Source of the DNA: Phycisphaeraceae bacterium
GTDB lineage: Bacteria > Planctomycetota > Phycisphaerae > Phycisphaerales > UBA1924
Assembly: GCA_015200025.1 (NCBI GenBank)
Contig: CP054186.1
Coordinates: forward strand, 1,054,001 to 1,118,000
Direction: 5' to 3'
Length of the DNA: 64,000 nucleotides
The translations under genes were made by a program, and so were the position numbers. Each line of letters begins with the position of its first letter. Position 1 is the stretch's first letter. Below, piece by piece: positions 42,507-50,843 of the stretch. Below the pieces are notes generated by a model. That model did not search any database. It saw nothing but the letters and a program-made list of their open reading frames with translations, and was not told where the DNA came from.

Positions 42507-44145
42507 CCGTCGGCGAGGTGAGGCCGAGGAACTCGACGGAGGCGGCGGTGGCGTCGTCGGTGTGCGGCGTGGGCCCGGCGAACCGGGTCAGGGCTTCGAA
42601 CGCGCTCGCCACGTCTTCATCGACCCCCCGGGAATCCCGGATCGCCCCGAGGAGCCGGGCGATCCCGAACTCGTGCGCCCCCGGCCCGCGCTGGTCGACC
42701 AGCCCGTCGCTGTAGACGAAGATCCGGTCGCCCGGCGCGAGCGAGAGCCGGCCCGAGACGTACTTCGCCTCGGGGTCGAGGCCCAGCGGGATCCCCTCGC
42801 CCGGGCGCGGCGTCCTCGGGGGCTGGTCCGACGGCTTGACGACCCAGTGCCCGTGCCCGGCGTCGACCCATTGGACCTGCCCGTCGGGCGAGAACACCGC
42901 CACCCACAGCGAGACGAACCGCCCGTCGGTGATCCTGGGGGCCAGGTAGCGGTTGACCTCGCTCACCGCGACGGCGGGGTCGCCCGAGGCCTGGAGTTGT
43001 GCGTGGAGCCTCGACTGCGTGCCCGCCATCAGCATCGCCGACCCGGCCCCGTGCCCGGCGACATCGCCCAGGAAGACCGCGGCCCGCCCGTCGGAGAGCG
43101 GGAGGGCGTCGAAGAGATCCCCCGCGACGAACGCGCCGGGCCTCACCCGCATCGCGTACCGGACGATCCCGAGCGTCCCACGCGGGCGCGGCAGGATGAA
43201 CTCCTGGGCTTCCCGCGCGGCGTGGAGTTCCGCCGAGAGCAGCAGGTGCCGACGCTCCAGATCGAGCCTCGACTGATTCCCCAGCGCGAGGGCGTACGCG
43301 GCGGCGACCGCCTGCACGAACCCCACGGCGTCGGGATGCACCTTGGTCTCCCGCCCGCGCGCGTCGAGGTAGAGGAAGGCCAGCACCGCCCGGTTCAGCA
43401 GGACCGGGACGCACAGCACGCCGCACGGGGTGTCGTCGGTGAGCACCGGGGGTGAGATGGGCCGGCGTCCCCCCGCGGGGACCCCCGCGACGATGCCCGG
43501 CCACGCGGCCTCGACAACCGTGCGGGCGGCCCGGCGTTCGACCTGCGTCGGCGTCTCCACGCGGACGGACGCGAGGATGGAGACCTCGCGGGCCGTTCCG
43601 GGCCGCGACGGGATGGGGCGGAGCACCGCGCCCGACCAGTACCCCGCGCCCTCGATCGCGCACTGGAGCGCCTCGCGAGCGAGGGTCTCGTCGTCGGTGA
43701 TCGCCGACAGCCGCGCGAGGTGCTCGGAGAGCAGCCGCAGGCGCCACGTGGCGGGTGGTGATACGCCCGCGTCCCGCGAGGCCGACGAGGCCGGCGGGTC
43801 CGCGTCGGGCACACCCGCGTCGGCGAGATCGCCGATGATGACGCGGAAGGTCCATGGGCCGACCCGGAGCAGATCGGCATGGGCGAGGGGCGAGGGACGG
43901 TCGGGGTCGAGGCGTACCCCGTTGAGGATGGTGCCGGCGTGCGAGCCGTGGTCGCGGATGACCCACCGTTGGGGATCGGGGCGGACCGAAGCGTGGGACG
44001 GAGCGACGGTGTCGTGAAGGAGGCAAACCTCGCGGTTGAGGGCGCGACCGATGTCCCCTCCTGCGGCGGGCAGGCGGAAAAAGCCCCCGTACGGCCCGAG
44101 CAGCGTCTGGAGCGTGATCGGCGTTGGGGGCGTTGGGCTGGTCAT
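42493..44145 (-). CDS. FHA-GAF-PP2C/SpoIIE signalling phosphatase
   Basis: This 550-residue protein has an N-terminal FHA domain (about 22-105: IGRALNREVCLLHDTVAPSHASV, DHGSHAGTILNGVRL), a GAF-like sensor (about 135-290) and a C-terminal PP2C/SpoIIE phosphatase. The phosphatase begins with VRPGAFVAGDLFDALPL and has VFLGDVAGHGAGSA and YSDGLVDQRGP. The metal-binding Asp residues are present (GDxxD-like AGDLFD, DVAGHG, SDGLVD, TDDATA). It probably reverses serine/threonine phosphorylation of an FHA-bound partner or anti-sigma antagonist. The partner is not in the window. Confidence 0.88.
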   Translation of the reverse strand: MTSPTPPTPITLQTLLGPYGGFFRLPAAGGDIGRALNREVCLLHDTVAPSHASVRPDPQRWVIRDHGSHAGTILNGVRLDPDRPSPLAHADLLRVGPWTFRVIIGDLADAGVPDADPPASSASRDAGVSPPATWRLRLLSEHLARLSAITDDETLAREALQCAIEGAGYWSGAVLRPIPSRPGTAREVSILASVRVETPTQVERRAARTVVEAAWPGIVAGVPAGGRRPISPPVLTDDTPCGVLCVPVLLNRAVLAFLYLDARGRETKVHPDAVGFVQAVAAAYALALGNQSRLDLERRHLLLSAELHAAREAQEFILPRPRGTLGIVRYAMRVRPGAFVAGDLFDALPLSDGRAAVFLGDVAGHGAGSAMLMAGTQSRLHAQLQASGDPAVAVSEVNRYLAPRITDGRFVSLWVAVFSPDGQVQWVDAGHGHWVVKPSDQPPRTPRPGEGIPLGLDPEAKYVSGRLSLAPGDRIFVYSDGLVDQRGPGAHEFGIARLLGAIRDSRGVDEDVASAFEALTRFAGPTPHTDDATAASVEFLGLTSPTVTEP

Positions 44146-44187
44146 CGCGCGTCCGTGCGGTGAATCGCGGGTCGCCCCGGGCGGGCG

Positions 44188-46461
44188 TTACCGATCGGCG
44201 AGGGTCTGCCTGAAGAACCCCGCCATGCGGCCGTACAGCGATCGGGTGACGATCGGGTCGGGGACCATATGCGTGAACCCGGGGAGGACGAGGAACTCGA
44301 AGGGTCGCTGGGCGCGGAAGAGCGTGTCGGCCATCTTGAGGCTGTGCATGAAGTACACGTTGTCGTCCGCGGTCCCGTGGATCAGCAGCAGCGGGACGCG
44401 GAGCCCGGCGAGGTGCGTCAGCACGTCGCTCGCCTTGTACCCCTCGGGGTTGGTCTGCGGCGTGCCCAGGTACCGCTCGGTGTAGTGCGTGTCGTAGTCT
44501 TCCCACGAGCAGACCGGGGCGCCGGCCGCCGCGGCGTGGTACACGTCGGGCCGGCGAGAGGCCGCCATCGCCGCGTAGTACCCGCCGAACGACCACCCGT
44601 ACACCCCGACGCGGGCGAGGTCCAGCTCGCGGTACCGGGCGCCGAGCATCGCCAGCGCCGCGGTCTGATCGGCCAGGTAGAGGTCGATCAGGTTGCCCTT
44701 CCCGTTCGCGGACATCTCCTTGACCGCCCGCTCCCAGTCGCGCCCTCGGCGGGTCGTCCCGCGGTTGTCGATCCGCACCACCACGAAGCCCTGGTCGGCG
44801 AACCACTGGTCGAGCAGGTACGCGTGCAGGTTGGTCGTCACCGTCGTCGTCGTCGGGCCCGCGTAGATATTGCACAGCACCGGGTACCGGCGCGACGGGT
44901 CGAAGTCCCGCGGGCGGATCAACGCGGCGCGGAACTCGGGGTCCACGCCCACCGACGCCAGCTCCACCATCGGCATGAACGGCGCGGGCTCGGCCGCCGA
45001 CGACAGGCTCCCGACCCGCTGCCCGTCCGTGTACACGTCCCACGACCGCCGCCCGTCGAGCGTCGAAGCGCTCACGACGAACGTCTGGAAGTTCTTCCCG
45101 AACACCGCGCCGTGGACGCCCCGGCCCTGCGTCAAGGCCCGCGGCGCGATCCGCGAGACCAGCGGCACGGCCCAGACGTGGACTTCGGTGGGGTCCGGGC
45201 CCGCGGAGATGTACGCCGTCCCTCGCTCCTCGTCGACGGCGATCAGCCCCTCGACGCTGGGTGACGCGAGGGTGAACTCTTCGACCCCGCGGGACCACAC
45301 CAGCGCGTTGGAACCGCCCCTTTCGGTGATCCACAGGTACCCGCCGCGGGCGGGGAGCCACTTGGGGATCGACTGGTGGATGTTGACCCACGCGGGGTCG
45401 CGCTCCGTGCGCACCGGGGTGAGCGATCCCGTCGCGGGATCAACGGTCGCCGCGAGCATCACCGTCTGCTCCCGGTTCTGGAGCGTGACGGTCAACGGCG
45501 AGTTCTCGTCCCACGCTACGCGGGCCAGGTATTCCCACTCGCCGCCACCCCCCAGCGTCCCGGTCGCGGTCCAGGTGGTCGCCCCGCCCTCGGCGGGGAT
45601 CACCCCGAGCCGGACCTTCGCGTTGGGCTTCCCGGGGCGCGGGTAGGGCCAGGTCTGCGCGGGCTTGGAGGGGTCCATCGGGTCGGCGATGGTGAACCGT
45701 TCGAGCCCCTCGGTATCGACCTCGGTGTACGCGATGGAGCGTCCGTCTGGGCTCCACCAGTACCCGCGGTGCCGGTCCATCTCCTCCTGCGCGACGAACT
45801 CGGCGACGCCGTGCTCGATGGTCTCTCGCGGGCGGGTGGTGAGCCTGATCTGGCGGAGGGTCGCGAGGTCGATCACGTACAGGTCGCTGTCGCGCACGAC
45901 CGCGACCCTGTCCCCGTCGGGGCTGAACGTCGGGTCGATGGGGAACCCGCCCCCGTCGGGCAGCTCGGTCACGCGCCCGCCGGCCCGCTCGACGACGTAG
46001 AGCCTGCCCGAGAGCGGGATCAGGATCCTGGATCCATCCTTGGAGAGTTGGAAGGACGCGATCCCGCGGCTGGTCATGCGCAGGCGTTCACGACGCGCGA
46101 GCTCCTCGGCGGAGAGCGTCTCTTCGCCGCCCCGCAGGATCTGATCCGCGGTCAGGACGACGCGTTCCGCGCCCGTCGCGGTATCGAACTCGTAGAGGTT
46201 CTGCACCACGCTGCGCGGCCCCGAGCGGAGGAAGAGCACCGCCGACCCGTCGGGCGTGACGGTGATCGACCTGGGCGTGCCCGCGCTAAAGCGGTAGGTC
46301 AGCGCGAACTGTTCGAGGAACTCCGTGTTCCGCAGGGCGGGGTCGGCGCCGGCCCCGGACGCCGGCGGCGCCGACGGGCCGCGGGACGCGCACCCGGGGG
46401 CGGCGAGCACCCCGGCCACGAGCGCGGCGATGGACACGAGGCGGGTCAACGTCGGTGTCAT
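44188..46461 (-). CDS. S9 family dipeptidyl peptidase (DPP IV-like), lipoprotein
   Basis: This 757-residue exported peptidase has the lipobox LAAPGC and a DPP IV-type N-terminal beta-propeller, then a prolyl-oligopeptidase catalytic domain. The triad is Ser in YGWSFGGYYAAM, Asp in HGTADDNVYF and His in GFTHMVPD. The VAQEEMDRHRGYWWSPDG stretch carries the double-Glu motif EE of DPP IV that binds the substrate amino terminus. It cleaves dipeptides after Pro or Ala. Its ATG overlaps the pssA stop (ATGA), so it is the third gene of the psd-pssA operon. Confidence 0.92.
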   Translation of the reverse strand: MTPTLTRLVSIAALVAGVLAAPGCASRGPSAPPASGAGADPALRNTEFLEQFALTYRFSAGTPRSITVTPDGSAVLFLRSGPRSVVQNLYEFDTATGAERVVLTADQILRGGEETLSAEELARRERLRMTSRGIASFQLSKDGSRILIPLSGRLYVVERAGGRVTELPDGGGFPIDPTFSPDGDRVAVVRDSDLYVIDLATLRQIRLTTRPRETIEHGVAEFVAQEEMDRHRGYWWSPDGRSIAYTEVDTEGLERFTIADPMDPSKPAQTWPYPRPGKPNAKVRLGVIPAEGGATTWTATGTLGGGGEWEYLARVAWDENSPLTVTLQNREQTVMLAATVDPATGSLTPVRTERDPAWVNIHQSIPKWLPARGGYLWITERGGSNALVWSRGVEEFTLASPSVEGLIAVDEERGTAYISAGPDPTEVHVWAVPLVSRIAPRALTQGRGVHGAVFGKNFQTFVVSASTLDGRRSWDVYTDGQRVGSLSSAAEPAPFMPMVELASVGVDPEFRAALIRPRDFDPSRRYPVLCNIYAGPTTTTVTTNLHAYLLDQWFADQGFVVVRIDNRGTTRRGRDWERAVKEMSANGKGNLIDLYLADQTAALAMLGARYRELDLARVGVYGWSFGGYYAAMAASRRPDVYHAAAAGAPVCSWEDYDTHYTERYLGTPQTNPEGYKASDVLTHLAGLRVPLLLIHGTADDNVYFMHSLKMADTLFRAQRPFEFLVLPGFTHMVPDPIVTRSLYGRMAGFFRQTLADR

Positions 46462-47357
46462 GCGTGGGCTTCCTCCGGCGGGGCGTGGGCCGGGCGGACC
46501 GACCGGGCCTTCTCAACGATTGATTCGGCGACCACGCGGCGGTACGAACGGACGCTCAGTGCGGTCGAGAACAGGTACGCCCAGACGATGACCGGGACCG
46601 TCAGCCACGGGTCCCGGAAGAGCGCGAGGACCACCAGCCCGATGGCGACCATGAGCGGGACGACCGCCGAACGGTGGACCGCGAACTTCTTGAAACTGAA
46701 CATCGGGACGCGGCTGATCATGAGGATCGCAACGAGGAACGTGTTGCCCACCACCAGGCTCGGCTCGACGGACTCGAACACGCCCATGACCGTGTCGCTG
46801 ACTTTCCCGCTCTGGATCGGGAAGTACTTCGCCACGTTGAGCATGGGCGGGACGAGCACCGCGCCCGCCGCCGCCGGCGTCGGGAGCCCCGAGAAAAACT
46901 TCGCGAACCCCGAGCGCCACGCGGGCTGCTTGGGCATCGCCGTGAACCGCGCGAGCCTCAGGGCCGCGCACAGGACGAACACCAGGACCGCGGCCATGCC
47001 CAGCGCCCCGTGGTCACGCAGCATCCACTGGTGCAGGAGGAGCGCCGGCGCGACGCCGAAGGAGAGGAAGTCGCTCAGCGAGTCGAGGACCGCCCCGAAG
47101 CGGGACGAGGCCTTGAGGAGCCTCGCCGCCCGGCCGTCGAGCAGGTCGAAGACCGCCGCCACCCCGATCGCCATCATCGAGGTTTTCCACAGCGACTCGA
47201 TCTGGGCGGCGTTCTCGGGGGTGTGCGGGATCGCGCCGGCCTTGAGCGCATAGTGGATCGACGCCAGCCCGCTGCACAGCGAGACCGTCGTCAGCATGTT
47301 GGGGACGATCCGGCGGAACGGGACGTGCTGGCGCGACGAGGTATCGAGGCGGATCAT
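46458..47357 (-). CDS. pssA: CDP-diacylglycerol-serine O-phosphatidyltransferase
   Basis: PssA makes phosphatidylserine from CDP-diacylglycerol and serine. The 299-residue membrane protein has the CDP-alcohol phosphatidyltransferase motif DLLDGRAARLLKASSRFGAVLDSLSDF (the DG-AR-G-D-D pattern), with the last Asp catalytic, and about seven hydrophobic helices. Its ATG overlaps the psd stop by 4 bp, and it is followed with the same overlap by the S9 peptidase. psd-pssA adjacency supports a phosphatidylethanolamine pathway. Confidence 0.94.
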   Translation of the reverse strand: MIRLDTSSRQHVPFRRIVPNMLTTVSLCSGLASIHYALKAGAIPHTPENAAQIESLWKTSMMAIGVAAVFDLLDGRAARLLKASSRFGAVLDSLSDFLSFGVAPALLLHQWMLRDHGALGMAAVLVFVLCAALRLARFTAMPKQPAWRSGFAKFFSGLPTPAAAGAVLVPPMLNVAKYFPIQSGKVSDTVMGVFESVEPSLVVGNTFLVAILMISRVPMFSFKKFAVHRSAVVPLMVAIGLVVLALFRDPWLTVPVIVWAYLFSTALSVRSYRRVVAESIVEKARSVRPAHAPPEEAHA

Positions 47358-48070
47358 GACTCACCCCCGGCGAGCCGCGCCAGGACCGTCTCGCCCGCGG
47401 TCACGCGCGCCCCGACACGGACCGACGCCCCGACCCCCCGGGGCAGGTACGTGTCGACCCGCGAGCCGAACCGGATCAGCCCGTAGCGGGCCCCGGCGTC
47501 CAGCGCATCGCCCTCCCGCGCCCGGCACACGATCCGCCGGGCGATCAGCCCCGCGATCTGGACCACCGGCACCGCGACCCCCTCGGGCGTCCGAACCAGC
47601 AGCGAGCACCGCTCGTTGAGTTCGCTGGCCTTATCAAAGCTGGCGTTGAAGAACCGCCCGGGCTTGTAGGCCACACGCTCCACCACCCCGCCGACCGGCG
47701 ACCGGTTCACGTGCACGTTGAAGACGTTCATGAAGACGCTGACCCGCGTCATCCCGCGAGCCTCGGCGGGGTCCACGCCCAGCTCCGGGGGCGGCTCACC
47801 TGGGCCGACGAAGCACACCACCCCGTCCGCCGGGCAGATCACCGCGCCGCGTTCCGAGGGGATGGAACGATCGGGGTCGCGGAAGAACCACACCGCCCAC
47901 AACGAGAGCGCCAGCATGGCGGCGCCCGCGGTGTGCCCGGGCCACCCCAGCGCCCACCACGACGCGGTCCAGACCCCCGCCGTCACGATCAGGAAACCCG
48001 CCACGATGGGCCACCCTTCGCGGGCGATGGGGGGCCAGGACGCCGGTGGATTCGTCGTGGGGCTCGGCAC
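47354..48070 (-). CDS. psd: phosphatidylserine decarboxylase
   Basis: Psd forms phosphatidylethanolamine from phosphatidylserine. The 238-residue protein has two N-terminal hydrophobic segments, WFFRDPDR, the SVFMNVFNVHVNRSPV block, and the self-cleavage site RFGSRVD (Gly-Ser) near the C-terminus, which generates the pyruvoyl group. The short form without a long beta-chain N-terminus is the PSD-A type. The start is GTG 48070. It is the first gene of the psd-pssA-peptidase operon. Confidence 0.94.
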   Translation of the reverse strand: MPSPTTNPPASWPPIAREGWPIVAGFLIVTAGVWTASWWALGWPGHTAGAAMLALSLWAVWFFRDPDRSIPSERGAVICPADGVVCFVGPGEPPPELGVDPAEARGMTRVSVFMNVFNVHVNRSPVGGVVERVAYKPGRFFNASFDKASELNERCSLLVRTPEGVAVPVVQIAGLIARRIVCRAREGDALDAGARYGLIRFGSRVDTYLPRGVGASVRVGARVTAGETVLARLAGGES

Positions 48071-48134
48071 AGGCCGATATTAGGGGATCGCACCCGCGAC
48101 GGCCGGATCGGCGTAGGGGCCGAAGTCGGCCGGG

Positions 48135-48992
48135 CTACACGTGGTCCTTCGACCGGATCCGCGTCGCCCGGGTCAGGTGCCCCAGGGCCCGGGCGATCAA
48201 CTCGCCGCGGCTCGAGGCGTTGAGCTTGCGGTGGAGGCTCTTGACGTGGTCGTGCACGGTGTGCGGGCTCCGTCCCAGGTCCTCGGCGATCTGGCGGACA
48301 CTTTTCCCAAGGACCAGCCCGTCGAGCACCGCCCGCTCCCGCTCGCTGACCCACATGGGCCGGGGCAGGGGCTGCTCCCCCACCGCCAGCCTCGCGCGTC
48401 GGACCAGGCTCGGGAACGCCGCCTTGAGCAACCCGATGACCGACGGCTCGAGCGCGGAGCCCTGCGGGGGGGCGATGGCGCTCAGCGCGAACCGGCGCCC
48501 CTCGGACGACATCGCCATCGCCGCGATCACGGGCATCCCGCACCGGTTCTGCGTCACCAGCCGCCCCAGGCCGGTCGACGCCCAATCGGTCGAGCGGGTG
48601 AACGTCGAGAGGTCCGACACCGCGGGGGCGGCGGCGGGATCGGGCGCGAACCCCAGCCGGCGGACCTCGATGAACTGATCGACGAACGCGTCTCGGGCCT
48701 GCGCGTCCGAGGGGGACGTGGGCGAATCCGACCACGCCGAGCCGACCGTCTCGACCGAGTCGACCTTGCCGTCGGGCGCGATCTCGCAGACGGCGAACAT
48801 GGCCCAGGTCCGGGACAAGGGCGATAACCGCGCCACGATCGACGCGGCCCTGGACGCCCAGTCCACCGTAGCGACGGCGGGGAGCGCACAGGCCTGCTCG
48901 ACGAAACGAACCAGTACGGCGGCGTTGCCCGTGCCTTGGTCAGGCCGGGCGGCGCTCTCGGCGGACCGGACAGCGGCGGGAGGAGGGTTCAT
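48135..48992 (-). CDS. LuxR-type transcriptional regulator
   Basis: This 285-residue protein has a C-terminal LuxR/FixJ helix-turn-helix at about 215-275 (VSERERAVLDGLVLGKSVRQIAEDLGRSPHTVHDHVKSLHRKLNASSRGELIAR). The N-terminal about 200 residues form an unrecognised sensor-like region with a GAF-like alternation but no phospho-acceptor Asp set. It is divergent from the unknown gene at 49189 across a dyad at 49083-49121, a plausible autoregulatory site. Confidence 0.9.
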   Translation of the reverse strand: MNPPPAAVRSAESAARPDQGTGNAAVLVRFVEQACALPAVATVDWASRAASIVARLSPLSRTWAMFAVCEIAPDGKVDSVETVGSAWSDSPTSPSDAQARDAFVDQFIEVRRLGFAPDPAAAPAVSDLSTFTRSTDWASTGLGRLVTQNRCGMPVIAAMAMSSEGRRFALSAIAPPQGSALEPSVIGLLKAAFPSLVRRARLAVGEQPLPRPMWVSERERAVLDGLVLGKSVRQIAEDLGRSPHTVHDHVKSLHRKLNASSRGELIARALGHLTRATRIRSKDHV

Positions 48993-49082
48993 GGCAGGCG
49001 GCTCCGCGTTTGGTGGCGGACGCGGCGATCCCGCGAAGGCGGGAAAGTTCCGATCCGCACGAAAAGCGGTTCGCTCGGGTTG

Positions 49083-49121
49083 CCCTGTTTGGATTCCGTG
49101 GCAGAATCCCAGAGAACAGGG
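49083..49121. promoter_or_regulatory. nested inverted repeat between divergent genes
   Basis: The outer arms are CCCTGTT (49083-49089) and AACAGGG (49115-49121); the inner arms are GGATTC (49091-49096) and GAATCC (49104-49109). It lies about 90 bp upstream of the luxR-type gene and 68 bp upstream of the 49189 gene, suitable for an operator controlling both, or an RNA hairpin in one leader. Confidence 0.55.
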
Positions 49122-49188
49122 ACGGCTTTCTTGGTACGGAAGCGTTAGGACAGCGGACCCGTGGTGATGTCCGGTAGGACGATGCGCG

Positions 49189-49830
49189 GTGAGTGCGCTC
49201 TCTCGTCAACCCGACTCGCCCTTGGTTGTCCGTTCGTGGCAGCCCGACGTCGCTCAATTGCTCGACGAGTCGCACCTCGCCGCGTATTCGGACCATTCCG
49301 GCCGCCGGTTGCAGTTCGCCGCGTCCCTGGGGCAGTTCCTCGGTGCTCAACGCGACACCGATGTTTGCACTTTGTACGGACGCTTCATCACCGACCTGGA
49401 GTCGATTTGCCATCAATTGGAGCGGGCGATCCCCGGCCCGGTGCTTTCCCGACGGGTCGACGGGACCGACGGGGTGACCTCGCTGCTGCGTTACCGGCCC
49501 AGTTTCCCGGGCCGGCGGGCGACCCGCTTTCGGTATTACCTCTGGCACGACGCCGACGTGCTCCTCGAGCACGATCCGCCGCTCTTTGGGCGTGTGGTGG
49601 ACGCCCTGGCGGGTGTGGCCGCCGAGGATGAGTACGTGAACGACGACCTGCTGCTGATCCACCGGACGGTGTTGGTCGGGGGGGCCGGGCTGCGGGCGTA
49701 CCTCGACGAGCCGAACGGCCAATGCCGGTCTTGGTTCGACGACGGGCTGGGCGAGCCGTTCTGGCGGATCGTGACGGGGATCGAGCAGCCGACGTTTACC
49801 GGGTGCGGGATCGACGCGTTGGACCGCTGA
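49189..49830 (+). CDS. hypothetical protein, divergent from luxR-type gene
   Basis: This 213-residue soluble protein (GTG 49189) has no recognised family. Visible features include an N-terminal PDVAQLLDESHLAAYSD helix, a central FRYYLWHDADVLLEHDPP acidic segment and a VAAEDEYVNDDLLLIHRTVLV stretch near the C-terminus. It ends TGCGIDALDR. Composition and codon use resemble the neighbouring genes, so it is probably real. The dyad at 49083-49121 is in its promoter region. Nothing supports a specific reaction. Confidence 0.6.
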   Translation: MSALSRQPDSPLVVRSWQPDVAQLLDESHLAAYSDHSGRRLQFAASLGQFLGAQRDTDVCTLYGRFITDLESICHQLERAIPGPVLSRRVDGTDGVTSLLRYRPSFPGRRATRFRYYLWHDADVLLEHDPPLFGRVVDALAGVAAEDEYVNDDLLLIHRTVLVGGAGLRAYLDEPNGQCRSWFDDGLGEPFWRIVTGIEQPTFTGCGIDALDR

Positions 49831-49901
49831 CCCGGGCGTGATCCTCGACGAAATCGGCCCCGGCGGTTGACGGGGGGGCGCGGGTGGGCTTTTGTGGGGT
49901 G

Positions 49902-50771
49902 ATGTTCAGGATCATCTCGGGCGAGTTCCGTCGGCGTCAGCTGCTCACGCCCCGCGATAGCGCGACGACCCGCCCCATCCCCGATCGGGTCAAGGAGTCC
50001 GTGTTCTCGCTGCTGCGCGGGCACTGCGAGGGTGCGGCGGTCTTCGACGCGTTCGCCGGGACGGGCCCGATCGGCCTCGAAGCCCTCAGCCGGGGCGCCT
50101 CTCGCGTGGTGATGGTCGAGCGCGACCGCGAGGTCTTCAAGCTGCTCGAAGCGAACGTGCGCACGCTGAGCGTGGGGGCGAGGTGCGACTTGGTGCTGGG
50201 GGATGCGCTGGGCGTTGGGGCGGCGGCGCGGTGCCCCAGGCCCGTGCACCTGATGTTCTTTGACCCGCCCTACCCCCTCGTGCGCGACGCGCTGGGGTGG
50301 TCGCGCGTCAAGGCCCAGATCGAGCGTCTGATCCCCCACCTCGACGACAGCGGGTACGCCGTGCTGAGGACCCCCTGGCCCTTCACGCACGCCCTCGCCG
50401 CGGAGGATGAGGCCGAGCCCGCGGCCGAGCCGCGCCGGAAGCCCTCACGCCGCGAGCGTGAAGACCGCGCCGACCGCTGGCTGACGCGTGAGGAGATCGC
50501 GCGGGCTACGGGCCGGCCCCCGGGGCCCGAGATGGACCCCGGGGCGTCGGGCGACGACCCAAGCGACGAGATGGAGATCGACGGGGACGCCGACTTCGAC
50601 ACCGGGGACGCGGGGGCGGTTTTTGACGACCCCGGGTCGAGCGAGCCGCAGGATGAAGGTCATGGGCACGCCGAAACTCAGCGTGTTCCTCTCGACCTGG
50701 AGGGTGCCACGGGCCCTGAGACGCACGTCTACCACTCGATGGCGGTGCACCTGTATATGAAGCGCCGGTGA
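49902..50771 (+). CDS. rsmD: 16S rRNA (guanine966-N2)-methyltransferase RsmD with acidic insertion
   Basis: RsmD methylates G966 of 16S rRNA. The protein has RIISGEFRRRQL, TRPIPDRVKESVFSLL, the SAM-binding FDAFAGTGPIGLEALSRGA, and the catalytic FFDPPYPLV. The normal length is about 190 residues; this has 289, because about 100 residues rich in Glu, Asp and Arg (about 160-275) separate the catalytic core from a final VYHSMAVHLYMKRR. ATG 49902 gives the usual N-terminus; upstream in-frame starts add only a few residues. It precedes the helicase gene by 72 bp. Confidence 0.9.
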   Translation: MFRIISGEFRRRQLLTPRDSATTRPIPDRVKESVFSLLRGHCEGAAVFDAFAGTGPIGLEALSRGASRVVMVERDREVFKLLEANVRTLSVGARCDLVLGDALGVGAAARCPRPVHLMFFDPPYPLVRDALGWSRVKAQIERLIPHLDDSGYAVLRTPWPFTHALAAEDEAEPAAEPRRKPSRREREDRADRWLTREEIARATGRPPGPEMDPGASGDDPSDEMEIDGDADFDTGDAGAVFDDPGSSEPQDEGHGHAETQRVPLDLEGATGPETHVYHSMAVHLYMKRR

Positions 50772-50843
50772 CCGAGGCGTCCGGTCGATCGGGCCGGCGG
50801 GCGGCCCGGGGGTCGTTGGTCGATCGGCGGGTACACTCGGCGG

